A DNA stretch of 44,276 nt. It comes from JAZLJD01 sp045617725. GTDB taxonomy: Bacteria; Bacillota; Clostridia; Lachnospirales; Lachnospiraceae. The stretch is from positions 1-44,276 of the forward strand of contig JAZLJD010000055.1 of NCBI GenBank assembly GCA_045617725.1, written 5' to 3'. Below the pieces are notes generated by a model that saw only the letters and a list, made by a program, of their open reading frames with translations, was not told the DNA's origin and made no database searches. Of this stretch, positions 30,430 to 38,609 are shown piece after piece (within the stretch, counting starts at the first letter, position 1; each line of letters opens with the position of its first letter). The translations under genes and the position numbers were made by a program.

Positions 30430-30969
30430 ATGTCACGTATAGGAAGAATGCCAATCGCGATTCCTGCAGGAGTAACTGTAGAAGTTGCAGAAAACAATCA
30501 AGTGACTGTAAAAGGTCCCAAGGGTACTCTTACAAGAGTATTACCCGCTGAGATGACAATTAAGGTTGAAGGTGCAGAAGTAGTAGTTGAGCGCCCCAAC
30601 GATTTAAAGAAGATGAAATCCTATCACGGTCTTACCAGAACCCTGATCAACAACATGGTTATCGGTGTTACCCAGGGCTTCGAGAAGAAGCTTGAGGTTA
30701 ACGGTGTTGGTTACAGAGCTGCTAAGTCCGGTAAGGAGTTAAATTTAACTCTTGGATATTCACATCCCGTAATTATGATTGATCCCGAAGGCATTGAGAC
30801 ATCTGTTGACGGTAACATCATCGTAGTTAAGGGTATTGATAAAGAAAAAGTTGGCCAGTTTGCTGCTGAGATCCGCGACAAGAGACGTCCTGAGCCTTAC
30901 AAGGGTAAGGGTATCAAGTATGTTGAAGAGACTATCAGACGTAAAGTTGGTAAGACTGGTAAGAAGTAA
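30430..30969 (+). CDS. rplF: 50S ribosomal protein L6
   Basis: 179 aa with the two L6 domains. L6 supports the GTPase-associated region of the large subunit. SRIGRMPIAIPAGVTVEV opens it, VNGVGYRAAKSGKELNLTLG is mid-protein, and the C-terminal RRPEPYKGKGIKYVEETIRR is the conserved rRNA-binding tail. SD TAGGAGG precedes ATG 30430; rplR follows after 16 nt. Confidence 0.98.
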   Translation: MSRIGRMPIAIPAGVTVEVAENNQVTVKGPKGTLTRVLPAEMTIKVEGAEVVVERPNDLKKMKSYHGLTRTLINNMVIGVTQGFEKKLEVNGVGYRAAKSGKELNLTLGYSHPVIMIDPEGIETSVDGNIIVVKGIDKEKVGQFAAEIRDKRRPEPYKGKGIKYVEETIRRKVGKTGKK

Positions 30970-30985
30970 GTAAGGAGAACGAAAA

Positions 30986-31354
30986 ATGGTTAGTAAAGAA
31001 TCTAGACAAGAAATTCGTGTTAAGAAACACAACAGACTGCGTAATCGTTTCTCCGGTACTGCAGAGAGACCCCGCTTAGCTGTATTCAGAAGTAACAATC
31101 ATATGTATGCACAGATCATCGATGATACCGTAGGAAAGACTCTTGTAGCTGCTTCTACCATGGACAAAGAAGTAAAAGCAGAGCTTGAGAAGACCAACGA
31201 CGTTGCAGCTGCTGCATACCTTGGCAAGGTAATTGCCAAGAAGGCACTTGATAATGGCATTACCGCTGTTGTATTCGACAGAGGCGGGTTCATTTATCAG
31301 GGCAAGGTTGCAGCATTAGCAGAAGCCGCAAGAGAAGCTGGCTTAGAGTTTTAA
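30986..31354 (+). CDS. rplR: 50S ribosomal protein L18
   Basis: 122 aa. L18 binds 5S rRNA next to L5. The basic N-terminus (SRQEIRVKKHNRLRNRFSG) contacts RNA, and RPRLAVFRSNNHMYAQIIDD with FDRGGFIYQGKVAALAEAAR is diagnostic. SD AAGGAG lies about 8 nt upstream. rpsE follows after 17 nt. Confidence 0.98.
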   Translation: MVSKESRQEIRVKKHNRLRNRFSGTAERPRLAVFRSNNHMYAQIIDDTVGKTLVAASTMDKEVKAELEKTNDVAAAAYLGKVIAKKALDNGITAVVFDRGGFIYQGKVAALAEAAREAGLEF

Positions 31355-31371
31355 TAGGAGGAGAAAATCAC

Positions 31372-31881
31372 ATGAAGCGTACAATCATTGACGCAAGTCA
31401 ATTGGAATTAACTGAAAAAGTGGTTTCCATTAAGCGTGTAACTAAGGTTGTAAAAGGTGGTCGTAACTTCCGTTTCACTGCTTTAGTTGTAGTAGGAGAT
31501 AGCAACGGTCATGTAGGTGCAGGCCTTGGTAAGGCTGCTGAAATTCCCGAAGCTATCCGTAAAGGTAAAGAAGATGCAATGAAGAAACTTGTTTCCGTTG
31601 CACTTGATGAGAATCATTCTATTACTCATGACTTCATTGGTAAGTTTGGTTCCGCAGTAGTTCTTTTAAAGAGAGCTCCTGAAGGTACCGGTGTTATCGC
31701 CGGTGGTCCCGCTCGTTCCGTTTGCGAACTTGCAGGCATCAAGAATATTCGTACAAAGTCTCTTGGTTCTAACAACAAGCAGAACGTCGTACTTGCAACC
31801 ATCGAAGGTCTTGCAGCATTAAAGACTCCCGAAGAGGTAGCAAAGAGCCGTGGCAAGTCTGTTAGCGAAATTATGGCATAA
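31372..31881 (+). CDS. rpsE: 30S ribosomal protein S5
   Basis: 169 aa. S5 affects decoding accuracy and mRNA unwinding. The N-terminal double-stranded-RNA-binding fold includes KVVSIKRVTKVVKGGRNFRF and LVVVGDSNGHVGAGLGKAAE; the C-terminal domain has ARSVCELAGIKNIRTKSLGS. SD AGGAGG lies 9 nt before ATG 31372. rpmD starts 14 nt after its stop. Confidence 0.98.
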   Translation: MKRTIIDASQLELTEKVVSIKRVTKVVKGGRNFRFTALVVVGDSNGHVGAGLGKAAEIPEAIRKGKEDAMKKLVSVALDENHSITHDFIGKFGSAVVLLKRAPEGTGVIAGGPARSVCELAGIKNIRTKSLGSNNKQNVVLATIEGLAALKTPEEVAKSRGKSVSEIMA

Positions 31882-31895
31882 GGAGGTTCATACAA

Positions 31896-32087
31896 ATGGC
31901 AACTAAGAAAGTTAAGACTTTAAAAGTTACTTTAGTTAAATCTCCGATCGGTGCTGTTCCGAAGCATAGAGCTACTGTAGAAGCTATGGGTCTTTCCAAG
32001 CTTCACAAGACTGTTGAGCTTCCGGATAACAAAGCTACCAGAGGTATGATTCAACAAGTAAATTACTTAGTAAAAGTAGAAGAATAA
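31896..32087 (+). CDS. rpmD: 50S ribosomal protein L30
   Basis: 63 aa, the typical short bacterial L30. LKVTLVKSPIGAVPKHRATV and the following GLSKLHKTVELPDNKATRGM are diagnostic. SD AAGGAGG precedes ATG 31896. It lies between rpsE and rplO as in most Firmicutes. Confidence 0.97.
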   Translation: MATKKVKTLKVTLVKSPIGAVPKHRATVEAMGLSKLHKTVELPDNKATRGMIQQVNYLVKVEE

Positions 32088-32106
32088 TCAGAAGGAGGTG
32101 TCAAGA

Positions 32107-32547
32107 ATGGAATTATCTAACTTAACTCCCGCAGAAGGTTCCAAACATAGTGATAATTTTAGAAGAGGTCGTGGCCATGGTTCAGGAAACGGCAAGACCG
32201 CTGGTAAGGGACACAAGGGTCAGAAGGCTCGTTCAGGTGCTCCCCGTCCTGGTTTTGAAGGTGGTCAGATGCCTTTATACAGACGACTTCCTAAGAGAGG
32301 ATTTAAGTGCAGAAGCAGTAAAGACATCGTAGCTCTTAACCTTGATGTTCTTGAAGCATTCGAGGCTGATAGCGTAGTAAGCGTTGATACACTGATTGAA
32401 AAAGGCATCATTAAAGATGCTTGCGATGGTGTTAAGATACTCGGAAACGGAGAACTTACCAAGAAGCTTACCGTAAAAGCGAATGCTTTCAGCGAGTCCG
32501 CTAAAGCTAAGATCGAAGCTCTTGGTGGAACTGCTGAGGTGATCTAA
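32107..32547 (+). CDS. rplO: 50S ribosomal protein L15
   Basis: 146 aa from ATG 32107 (AGGAGG 8 nt upstream). A GTG at 32098 overlaps the SD and is rejected as the start. MELSNLTPAEGSKHSDNFRR and the glycine-rich GNGKTAGKGHKGQKARSG arm, which threads into 23S rRNA, are diagnostic. The stop overlaps the secY start by one base (TAATG). Confidence 0.98.
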   Translation: MELSNLTPAEGSKHSDNFRRGRGHGSGNGKTAGKGHKGQKARSGAPRPGFEGGQMPLYRRLPKRGFKCRSSKDIVALNLDVLEAFEADSVVSVDTLIEKGIIKDACDGVKILGNGELTKKLTVKANAFSESAKAKIEALGGTAEVI

Positions 32548-33869
32548 TGCTGAAAACACTGGTAAATGCATTTAAGATTAAAGAAATCAGAAAGAAATTA
32601 CTTTTCGATCTGCTGATGTTGGTTATCATCCGTATCGGCTCTGTAATCCCTACACCGGGTATTAACAGAGAATACTTTACGACATGGTTTGAACAGTCTA
32701 CCGGAGGATCATTTAGTTTCATCGATGCTTTCACCGGTGGTTCTTTCCAACAGATGTCCATACTCGCTTTGAGTATTACACCGTACATTACGTCATCCAT
32801 TATTATGCAGCTTCTTACCATTGCTATTCCTAAGCTGGAAGAGATGCAGAATGAAGGCGAGGATGGCCGCAAGAAGATTGTTTCCATCACAAGATATGTT
32901 ACGATTATTCTTGCATTGATTGAGAGTACCGCAATGGCAATCAGCTTCGGTCAGAACAACATCCTGACCGGCGGTTCCAAGGTACTTGATTATATCAGTA
33001 TTGTAGCAATTTTAACTGCAGGTTCCGCATTCCTTATGTGGGCCGGCGAGCAGATTACCGAGAAGGGCGTTGGTAACGGTATTTCAATCGTACTCTTAAT
33101 CAACATTCTCTCTCGTGTTCCTTACGATCTGTCCGGACTGTATGACAAGTTCATGCATGGAAAGACCGTTCCGAAGGCAGTTCTTGCAGGTGTTATCATT
33201 TTTGCAATTATTGTCTTGATGATCGTTCTTGTAGTACTTTTGAATGACGGTATTCGTAAGGTTCCCGTTCAGTACGCAAGACGTACACAGGGTAGCCAGA
33301 TCGCAGGTGCTTCCAACAGCTATATTCCTGTTAAGGTTAACACCGCAGGCGTTATCCCCGTAATCTTTGCTTCCAGTTTCCTTCAGCTTCCGCTTGCAAT
33401 CTTCAACATGACCGGCGTTACTGCAAAGGCAACCGGTTTCTGGAAGGGTGTACTTGACGGAATGAACTCAAACAACTGGTGCAAGCCCGGTGAGTGGATT
33501 CTCACAATCGGTATGTTAGTATATATAGGATTGGTTATATTCTTCGCTTACTTCTATACCAACATCACCTTTAATCCGATTGAGATTGCTAACAACCTCA
33601 AGAAGAACTCAGGCTTTATCCCCGGCATTCGCCCCGGTAAGCCGACCAGTGATTACCTGAATATGGTAGTTAACCGTATCATCTTCATTGGCGCCGTAGG
33701 ACTTACAATCGTATGTATCATTCCTTACTTCTTTAACGGTATCTTTGGTGCAAACGTATCCTTCGGTGGAACAAGCCTTATCATTATTGTTTCCGTTATC
33801 ATTGAAACAATCAATCAGGTTGAGTCCCAGATGCTGGTTCGCAACTACAAAGGCTTCTTAAAAGATTAA
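32547..33869 (+). CDS. secY: Sec translocon channel subunit SecY
   Basis: 440 aa with ten membrane segments, forming the protein-conducting channel with SecE and SecG and receiving SecA or ribosomes. GSVIPTPGINREYF opens it; ALSITPYITSSIIMQLL is the plug-region helix 2; the cytoplasmic loop RRTQGSQIAGASNSYIPVKV and the late motif GFIPGIRPGKPTSDYL are diagnostic. Translation is coupled to rplO (TAATG). After it comes a 91-nt gap holding a three-way RNA junction, then adk. Confidence 0.98.
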   Translation: MLKTLVNAFKIKEIRKKLLFDLLMLVIIRIGSVIPTPGINREYFTTWFEQSTGGSFSFIDAFTGGSFQQMSILALSITPYITSSIIMQLLTIAIPKLEEMQNEGEDGRKKIVSITRYVTIILALIESTAMAISFGQNNILTGGSKVLDYISIVAILTAGSAFLMWAGEQITEKGVGNGISIVLLINILSRVPYDLSGLYDKFMHGKTVPKAVLAGVIIFAIIVLMIVLVVLLNDGIRKVPVQYARRTQGSQIAGASNSYIPVKVNTAGVIPVIFASSFLQLPLAIFNMTGVTAKATGFWKGVLDGMNSNNWCKPGEWILTIGMLVYIGLVIFFAYFYTNITFNPIEIANNLKKNSGFIPGIRPGKPTSDYLNMVVNRIIFIGAVGLTIVCIIPYFFNGIFGANVSFGGTSLIIIVSVIIETINQVESQMLVRNYKGFLKD

Positions 33870-33874
33870 TAAAG

Positions 33875-33936
33875 ACGCGAGAGGATTTCCTCTTATGAGA
33901 CATGAACCTTTTCGGAGGTTCATGTCTCTTACGCGT
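33875..33936 (+). other. three-way-junction RNA element between secY and adk
   Basis: An outer stem ACGCG/CGCGT (33875-33879 with 33932-33936) encloses a 5-bp hairpin (33880-33884/33889-33893) and a perfect 13-bp hairpin (33897-33909/33916-33928). There is no T-tract, so it is not a standard terminator. Confidence 0.6.
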
Positions 33937-33960
33937 TTATAAAGATTGGAGACATTAACT

Positions 33961-34602
33961 ATGAAAATAATCATGTTAGGTGCACCCGGTGCAGGTAAAG
34001 GAACTCAGGCCAAAATGATTGCAGCCAAGTACGGCGTTCCTCACATTTCCACCGGCGACATCTTCCGTTCAAATATTAAAAATGGCACCGCTCTCGGTAT
34101 GGAGGCCAAAAAGTACATGGATCAGGGACAGCTTGTTCCCGATGAGTTGACGGTACGTATTCTGCTTGACCGTATTGCACAGGAAGATTGCAAGAACGGT
34201 TACGTACTGGATGGATATCCCAGAACCATTCCTCAGGCAGAAGTTTTGGAGAATGCATTGAAGGAACTTAACGATGATGTGGATTTCGCAATCAACGTAG
34301 ATGTTCCCGATGAGAACATCATCAGACGTATGGGCGGCCGCAGAGCTTGCGTTACCTGCGGTGCTACGTATCATATCGAACATGTTCCTCCCAAGAAGGA
34401 AGGCATCTGTGATACCTGCGGCAGCGAATTAATTCTTCGCGATGATGATAAGCCTGAAACCGTTAAGAATCGTCTTTCCGTATATCATACACAGACTCAG
34501 CCTCTTATCGACTTCTACGAGAAGAGAGGAAAGCTTAAGAATGTTGATGGTACGGTAGATATGGAAGAGGTATTTGCTTCCATCACCGCAATCCTCGGTT
34601 AA
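33961..34602 (+). CDS. adk: adenylate kinase
   Basis: 213 aa, the long bacterial form. It converts ATP and AMP to two ADP. The P-loop is GAPGAGKGTQ (7-16). The LID domain carries a Cys4 zinc site (CVTCG...CDTCG, about residues 130-153), common in Gram-positive enzymes. DGYPRT is the AMP-side motif. ATG 33961 was chosen: GGAG is 9 nt upstream and MKIIMLGAPGAGKG is canonical; ATG 33946 precedes the SD. It lies between secY and map. Confidence 0.97.
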   Translation: MKIIMLGAPGAGKGTQAKMIAAKYGVPHISTGDIFRSNIKNGTALGMEAKKYMDQGQLVPDELTVRILLDRIAQEDCKNGYVLDGYPRTIPQAEVLENALKELNDDVDFAINVDVPDENIIRRMGGRRACVTCGATYHIEHVPPKKEGICDTCGSELILRDDDKPETVKNRLSVYHTQTQPLIDFYEKRGKLKNVDGTVDMEEVFASITAILG

Positions 34603-34624
34603 TTGTTTCGAAAGAAGGCGCGTT

Positions 34625-35380
34625 ATGGCAATAACGATTAAGTCTCCACGTGAAATTGAATTAATGAGAGAGTCCTGCAGACTGCTTGAGATTGTGCATG
34701 ATGAATTGGGACAGGCGATTAAGCCGGGTATGACTACCAAGGAAATCGACATTCTGGGTGAGAAGCTGATTCGGAAACTGGGCGGTGTTCCAAACTTTCT
34801 GAACTACAACGGGTATCCCGCTTCCATCTGTGTTTCGGTGAATGAGGAAGTTGTCCATGGTATTCCTTCCGACAAACGAGTTTTAAGGGAAGGCGATATC
34901 GTAAGCCTGGATGCCGGTCTTATATATAAAGGATATCATTCCGATGCAGCCAGAACCTACGCCGTAGGCACAGTTAGTCCGGAAGTGCAGAAGCTGATGG
35001 ATGTTACGAAGCAGAGCTTCTTCGAAGGAATTAAGATGGCTCGTGCAGGAAATTACCTTTACGATATTTCCAATGCCATTGATGCTTATGTAACACCTTT
35101 CGGATACGGAATCGTCCGTGATTTGGTCGGCCACGGAATCGGAACGCATTTGCATGAAGATCCTCAGATCCCGAACTTCGCACAAAAGAAACACGGTGTA
35201 AAGCTTCAGCCCGGTATGACACTTGCGATTGAGCCCATGATCAACATGGGAACCTACGAAGTAGAGTTCCTCGATGATGACTGGACCGTAGTAAGTATGG
35301 ATGGTTCTCCTTCCGCACATTATGAGAACACAATTCTCATAACGGACGGCGATCCGGAAATCCTTACCTTATCCCATTAA
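34625..35380 (+). CDS. map: type I methionine aminopeptidase
   Basis: 251 aa. It removes the initiator Met from nascent proteins using a dinuclear metal site. ITIKSPREIELMRESCRLLE opens it. Metal ligands are in VSLDAGLIYKGYHSDAARTY (two Asp), LVGHGIGTHLHEDPQIPN (His) and LAIEPM (Glu), with a final Glu near the C-terminus (HYENTILITD). ATG 34625 has AAGAAGG upstream; the longer frame from 34574 would overlap adk by 29 nt. Confidence 0.97.
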   Translation: MAITIKSPREIELMRESCRLLEIVHDELGQAIKPGMTTKEIDILGEKLIRKLGGVPNFLNYNGYPASICVSVNEEVVHGIPSDKRVLREGDIVSLDAGLIYKGYHSDAARTYAVGTVSPEVQKLMDVTKQSFFEGIKMARAGNYLYDISNAIDAYVTPFGYGIVRDLVGHGIGTHLHEDPQIPNFAQKKHGVKLQPGMTLAIEPMINMGTYEVEFLDDDWTVVSMDGSPSAHYENTILITDGDPEILTLSH

Positions 35381-35418
35381 CAATATAATTAACCCATGTT
35401 TTCTACAGGAGGTAGTCG

Positions 35419-35637
35419 ATGTCTAAATCTGACTTCGTTGAAATGGAAGGAGTAGTAATTGAAAAACTCCCTAACACAATGTTCCAGGTTAAACTTGTAA
35501 ACGGGCTTGTAGTGCTGGCCCACATCAGTGGTAGGATGAGACAGAATTTCATCCGTATCTTGCCGGGTGACAAGGTAACACTTGAGCTTTCACCGTATGA
35601 TCTTTCCAAGGGAAGAATCATTTACAGAGAGAAGTAA
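35419..35637 (+). CDS. infA: translation initiation factor IF-1
   Basis: 72 aa, a single OB-fold (S1-like) domain that binds the A site of 30S subunits during initiation. MEGVVIEKLPNTMFQVKLVN, VLAHISGRMRQNFIRILPGD and the ending LSKGRIIYREK are diagnostic. SD AGGAGG lies 8 nt before ATG 35419. It is followed within 15 nt by an intrinsic terminator and a new promoter, so this is a transcript boundary. Confidence 0.98.
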   Translation: MSKSDFVEMEGVVIEKLPNTMFQVKLVNGLVVLAHISGRMRQNFIRILPGDKVTLELSPYDLSKGRIIYREK

Positions 35638-35650
35638 TTGAGATTAGGAC

Positions 35651-35692
35651 AAATACCAAATTGCTGAAGAAAGTGCTTGATTTGGTATTTTT
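35651..35692 (+). terminator. terminator after infA
   Basis: AAATACCAAAT (35651-35661) pairs with ATTTGGTATTT (35680-35690), and a T-run follows. The loop and 3' arm contain the -35 of the next promoter. Confidence 0.75.
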
Positions 35693-35705
35693 GTCGTGAT
35701 ATAAT
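35677..35705 (+). promoter_or_regulatory. promoter for the rpmJ-rpsM-rpsK-rpsD-rpoA-rplQ run
   Basis: TTGATT, 17 nt, TATAAT. The -35 is inside the preceding terminator hairpin, so the two signals are interlocked. Confidence 0.75.
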
Positions 35706-35738
35706 CTAAAACGGTCTTTTTTGAAAGGAGGGTTTGAT

Positions 35739-35852
35739 ATGAAGGTTAGAACTTCAGTGAAACCGATTTGCGAAAAGTGCAAAGTTATCAAAAGAAAAGG
35801 GAAAATCATGATTATCTGTGAGAATCCCAAACACAAACAGCGCCAGGGTTGA
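35739..35852 (+). CDS. rpmJ: 50S ribosomal protein L36, zinc-binding type
   Basis: A 37-aa protein from ATG 35739 to TGA 35850-35852, the smallest ribosomal protein. MKVRTSVKPICEKCKVIKRK opens it, with the Cys3-His zinc site CxxC...C...H (CEKC, then ICENPKHKQRQG). SD GAAAGGAGGG lies about 7 nt upstream. It is the first gene after the new promoter, and a structured leader with an internal terminator-like hairpin separates it from rpsM. This is the C+ (zinc) paralogue; no zinc-free copy is in the window. Confidence 0.97.
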   Translation: MKVRTSVKPICEKCKVIKRKGKIMIICENPKHKQRQG

Positions 35853-36083
35853 CCCATACCTGACATGTTAGTATGAAGCGGCTGCAGCGTGTTATCCCCG
35901 TCAGATGACATTGCTGAATAATACATGGGTAAGTATTACCAGATAGTGATACTTTTTGATACCGATGTAAAGCGGATAGACCGGATGTTTATTCTTTTGT
36001 ATCCGGTTGGGTGTTCTATGGAATGCCCCAATCAATTAGTGTGCGCATGACACAGTTTCATGCAGAAATTGGAGGAATTAATA
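35852..36083 (+). promoter_or_regulatory. structured rpmJ-rpsM intergenic leader
   Basis: An RNA domain closed by ACCCAT/ATGGGT (35852-35857/35925-35930) with an internal CTGAC/GTCAG helix is followed without a gap by a terminator-like hairpin (35931-35957). Beyond it are ACCGGAT/ATCCGGT (35980-35986/36001-36007) and GGGTGTTC/GAATGCCC (36009-36016/36021-36028). The layout suggests feedback control of the alpha operon, possibly by S4, as in other bacteria; this is inference. Confidence 0.55.
35931..35957 (+). terminator. internal attenuator-like terminator upstream of rpsM
   Basis: A 9-bp stem (AAGTATTAC with GTGATACTT, one G-U pair), 6-nt loop, and T5. It sits between co-directional rpmJ and rpsM, so it should be conditional. 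Confidence 0.6.
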
Positions 36084-36452
36084 ATGGCTCGTATTGCTGG
36101 TGTTGACTTACCGAGAGACAAGCGTATTGAGATCGGTCTGACCTACGTATATGGTATTGGTAGAGTAAGCTCTAACAAGATCCTTGCTGAGGCGAAGGTT
36201 AATCCTGATACCCGTGTCAGAGATTTAACGGATGACGAAGTAAAGCAGATCAGTGAAGTAATCGAAAAAGATTACATGGTAGAAGGTGATCTCCGTAGAG
36301 AGGTAGCTCTCAACATTAAGAGATTACAGGAAGTTGGCTGCTACAGAGGTAAACGTCACAGAATGAGTCTTCCTGTTCGTGGACAGAAGACTAAAACTAA
36401 TGCCAGAACCCGTAAGGGTCCGAAGAGAACCGTTGCTAATAAGAAGAAGTAA
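36084..36452 (+). CDS. rpsM: 30S ribosomal protein S13
   Basis: 122 aa. S13 lies in the 30S head and touches P-site tRNA and L5. MARIAGVDLPRDKRIEIGLT and the C-terminal HRMSLPVRGQKTKTNARTRK are diagnostic. The start is ATG 36084 (GGAGG 8 nt upstream); an in-frame ATG at 36060 lies before the SD. It is the first alpha-operon gene after the structured leader. Confidence 0.98.
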   Translation: MARIAGVDLPRDKRIEIGLTYVYGIGRVSSNKILAEAKVNPDTRVRDLTDDEVKQISEVIEKDYMVEGDLRREVALNIKRLQEVGCYRGKRHRMSLPVRGQKTKTNARTRKGPKRTVANKKK

Positions 36453-36525
36453 TTCTTTCTATATTAATGGTTTTTGGTCACTTAACGAAACAGTTATTCA
36501 ATTTGAGAAAGTAGGTTAGTTTATC

Positions 36526-36930
36526 ATGGCTAAGAAAGTTACCGCAGCTTCTAAGAAAGTAGTTAAGAAGCGTGTAAAGAAAAACGTTGAACATGGACAG
36601 GCACATATTCAGGCATCCTTTAACAATACTATCGTAACGTTAACGGACGCTGAGGGTAATGCACTCAGCTGGGCTAGTGCCGGTGGTCTTGGATTTAGAG
36701 GTTCAAAGAAATCTACTCCCTATGCAGCACAGGTTGCAGCAGAGACTGCTACCAAAGCAGCTTTAGTACATGGTCTTAAGACCGTTGACGTAATGGTTAA
36801 AGGTCCCGGATCAGGACGTGAAGCAGCTATTCGTGCACTTCAGGCAGCTGGCCTTGAAGTTACAAGCATTCGTGATGTGACTCCTGTACCTCATAACGGA
36901 TGCCGCCCTCCTAAACGCAGAAGAGTTTAG
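36526..36930 (+). CDS. rpsK: 30S ribosomal protein S11
   Basis: 134 aa. S11 lies on the platform by the E site and mRNA exit. The lysine-rich N-terminus is followed by EHGQAHIQASFNNTIVTLTD and the C-terminal TPVPHNGCRPPKRRRV, both diagnostic. The SD before ATG 36526 is weak (GTAGG about 15 nt upstream) compared with its neighbours, and a 73-nt gap separates it from rpsM. Confidence 0.97.
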   Translation: MAKKVTAASKKVVKKRVKKNVEHGQAHIQASFNNTIVTLTDAEGNALSWASAGGLGFRGSKKSTPYAAQVAAETATKAALVHGLKTVDVMVKGPGSGREAAIRALQAAGLEVTSIRDVTPVPHNGCRPPKRRRV

Positions 36931-36987
36931 TTTAACGCGGCTTATAACATTACAGTTTGTTGAAATAATTAGGAGGATAAATCTAAA

Positions 36988-37581
36988 ATGGCAGTTAATA
37001 GAGTTCCTGTTCTTAAAAGATGTAGAGCTCTTGGCTTAGAGCCCGGATTTTTGGGATATGACAAGAAGTCCAACAGAACCAACGCCAGAGCCGGCAAGAA
37101 GGTTTCTGAATATGGTCTTCAGATGAGAGAAAAACAGAAAGCTAAATTTATTTATGGCGTACTTGAGAAGCCTTTCCGTAACTATTATGAGAAGGCTGAC
37201 CGTATGAAGGGTATGACCGGTGAGAACCTTATGGTTCTTCTTGAGTCCAGACTTGACAGTGTTATCTTCAGAATGGCACTTGCAAGAACCCGTCGTGAGG
37301 CACGTCAGATCGTTGATCATAAGCATGTTACCGTTAACGGTAAGGTTATTAACATCCCTTCTTACTTAGTTAAAGCAGGCGATGTAATTGAAATTAAGGA
37401 GAATTCCAAGTCTCTTCAGCGTTTCAAGGATATTCAGGAGACCACCAGTGGCAGATTAATCCCTGAGTGGCTTGAGGAAGACTTTGATGCTATGAAAGCA
37501 ACTGTTAAGATGCTTCCCAGCAGAGAAATGATTGATGTTCCTGTTGATGAGATGCTTATCGTCGAGTTGTATTCCAAGTAA
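36988..37581 (+). CDS. rpsD: 30S ribosomal protein S4
   Basis: 197 aa. S4 is a primary 16S rRNA binder, nucleates 30S assembly and represses its own operon in several bacteria. The S4 RNA-binding domain is MVLLESRLDSVIFRMALART, then ARQIVDHKHVTVNGKVINIP. It starts at ATG 36988 with TAGGAGG upstream. Placement between rpsK and rpoA is typical of Clostridia and of E. coli, unlike Bacillus, where rpsD is elsewhere. This makes the leader at 35852-36083 a plausible S4 target. Confidence 0.97.
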   Translation: MAVNRVPVLKRCRALGLEPGFLGYDKKSNRTNARAGKKVSEYGLQMREKQKAKFIYGVLEKPFRNYYEKADRMKGMTGENLMVLLESRLDSVIFRMALARTRREARQIVDHKHVTVNGKVINIPSYLVKAGDVIEIKENSKSLQRFKDIQETTSGRLIPEWLEEDFDAMKATVKMLPSREMIDVPVDEMLIVELYSK

Positions 37582-37614
37582 TAAAACGCAATCATAGAAG
37601 AGGAGGTATTTTCA

Positions 37615-38586
37615 GTGTTAGCATTCAATTTTGACAACGCCAATGTAGTTTCTGAGATCTCCGAAGATAAGAGATACGGCAAGTTTGTCGTAGAGCCCTT
37701 AGAGAGAGGATACGGAATTACCCTTGGTAATTCCCTCAGAAGAATTATGCTTGCTTCTTTGCCCGGATCTGCTGTTAGTCAGGTTAAGATTTCCGGCGCT
37801 GATGGAGATGTTCTTCATGAGTTCTGCTCTATCGAAGGTGTTAAAGAAGATGTTACCGAAATCATCATGAACATCAAAAGCCTTGCTATCAAGAACACTT
37901 CTGAGACTGATGAGGACAAAAAGGCATACATCAATTTTGAAGGTGAGGGTGTTGTAAAAGCATCTGACATTAAGGTTGATCAGGATATCGAAATTATGAA
38001 TCCGGATCAGGTTATTGCAACCCTCAGCGGTAAGAATGCCAAACTTTATATGGAACTTACCATTACCAAAGGCCGTGGATATGTAAGTGCAGACAAGAAC
38101 AAAACAGAGGATACTCCTGCCGGTGTTATCGCTGTAGATTCTATCTTCACTCCGGTTGAGCGTGTAAATATGACCATCAACAACACTCGTGTTGGCCAGG
38201 TTACTGATTACGACAAGCTTACTCTGGATGTATATACCAACGGCACAATCGATCCCGTTGAGGCAGTAAGCCTCGCAGCAAAGGTTTTGAGCGAGCATCT
38301 TAAGATGTTCATCGAGCTGTCCGATGTTGCACAGGGAGCACAGGTTATCACGAATAGTGGTAGCGTTACCAATACCGATTACGAAGACAAGACAATTGAT
38401 GAACTTGAGCTTTCCGTTCGTTCCTACAATTGCTTGAAGAGAGCCGGTATTAACACTGTATCCGAACTTATCGGTAAGACTCAGGATGAGATGATGAAGG
38501 TTCGTAACCTTGGTCGCAAGTCCCTTGAGGAAGTTATCGGTAAGCTTAGAGAACTGGGTCTTGATTTCAAGAATCCGGAAGAATAA
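37615..38586 (+). CDS. rpoA: RNA polymerase alpha subunit (GTG start)
   Basis: 323 aa. The N-terminal domain (about 1-230) dimerises and assembles beta and beta'; EPLERGYGITLGNSLRRIML is diagnostic. After a flexible linker, the C-terminal domain (about 255-315: DELELSVRSYNCLKRAGINT, then LGRKSLEEVIGKLRELGL) binds UP elements and activators. The start is GTG 37615, 7-8 nt after AGGAGG. The gap to rplQ holds an 8-bp hairpin. Confidence 0.98.
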   Translation: MLAFNFDNANVVSEISEDKRYGKFVVEPLERGYGITLGNSLRRIMLASLPGSAVSQVKISGADGDVLHEFCSIEGVKEDVTEIIMNIKSLAIKNTSETDEDKKAYINFEGEGVVKASDIKVDQDIEIMNPDQVIATLSGKNAKLYMELTITKGRGYVSADKNKTEDTPAGVIAVDSIFTPVERVNMTINNTRVGQVTDYDKLTLDVYTNGTIDPVEAVSLAAKVLSEHLKMFIELSDVAQGAQVITNSGSVTNTDYEDKTIDELELSVRSYNCLKRAGINTVSELIGKTQDEMMKVRNLGRKSLEEVIGKLRELGLDFKNPEE

Positions 38587-38609
38587 ATATTAACTACTGT
38601 TAGACACCG

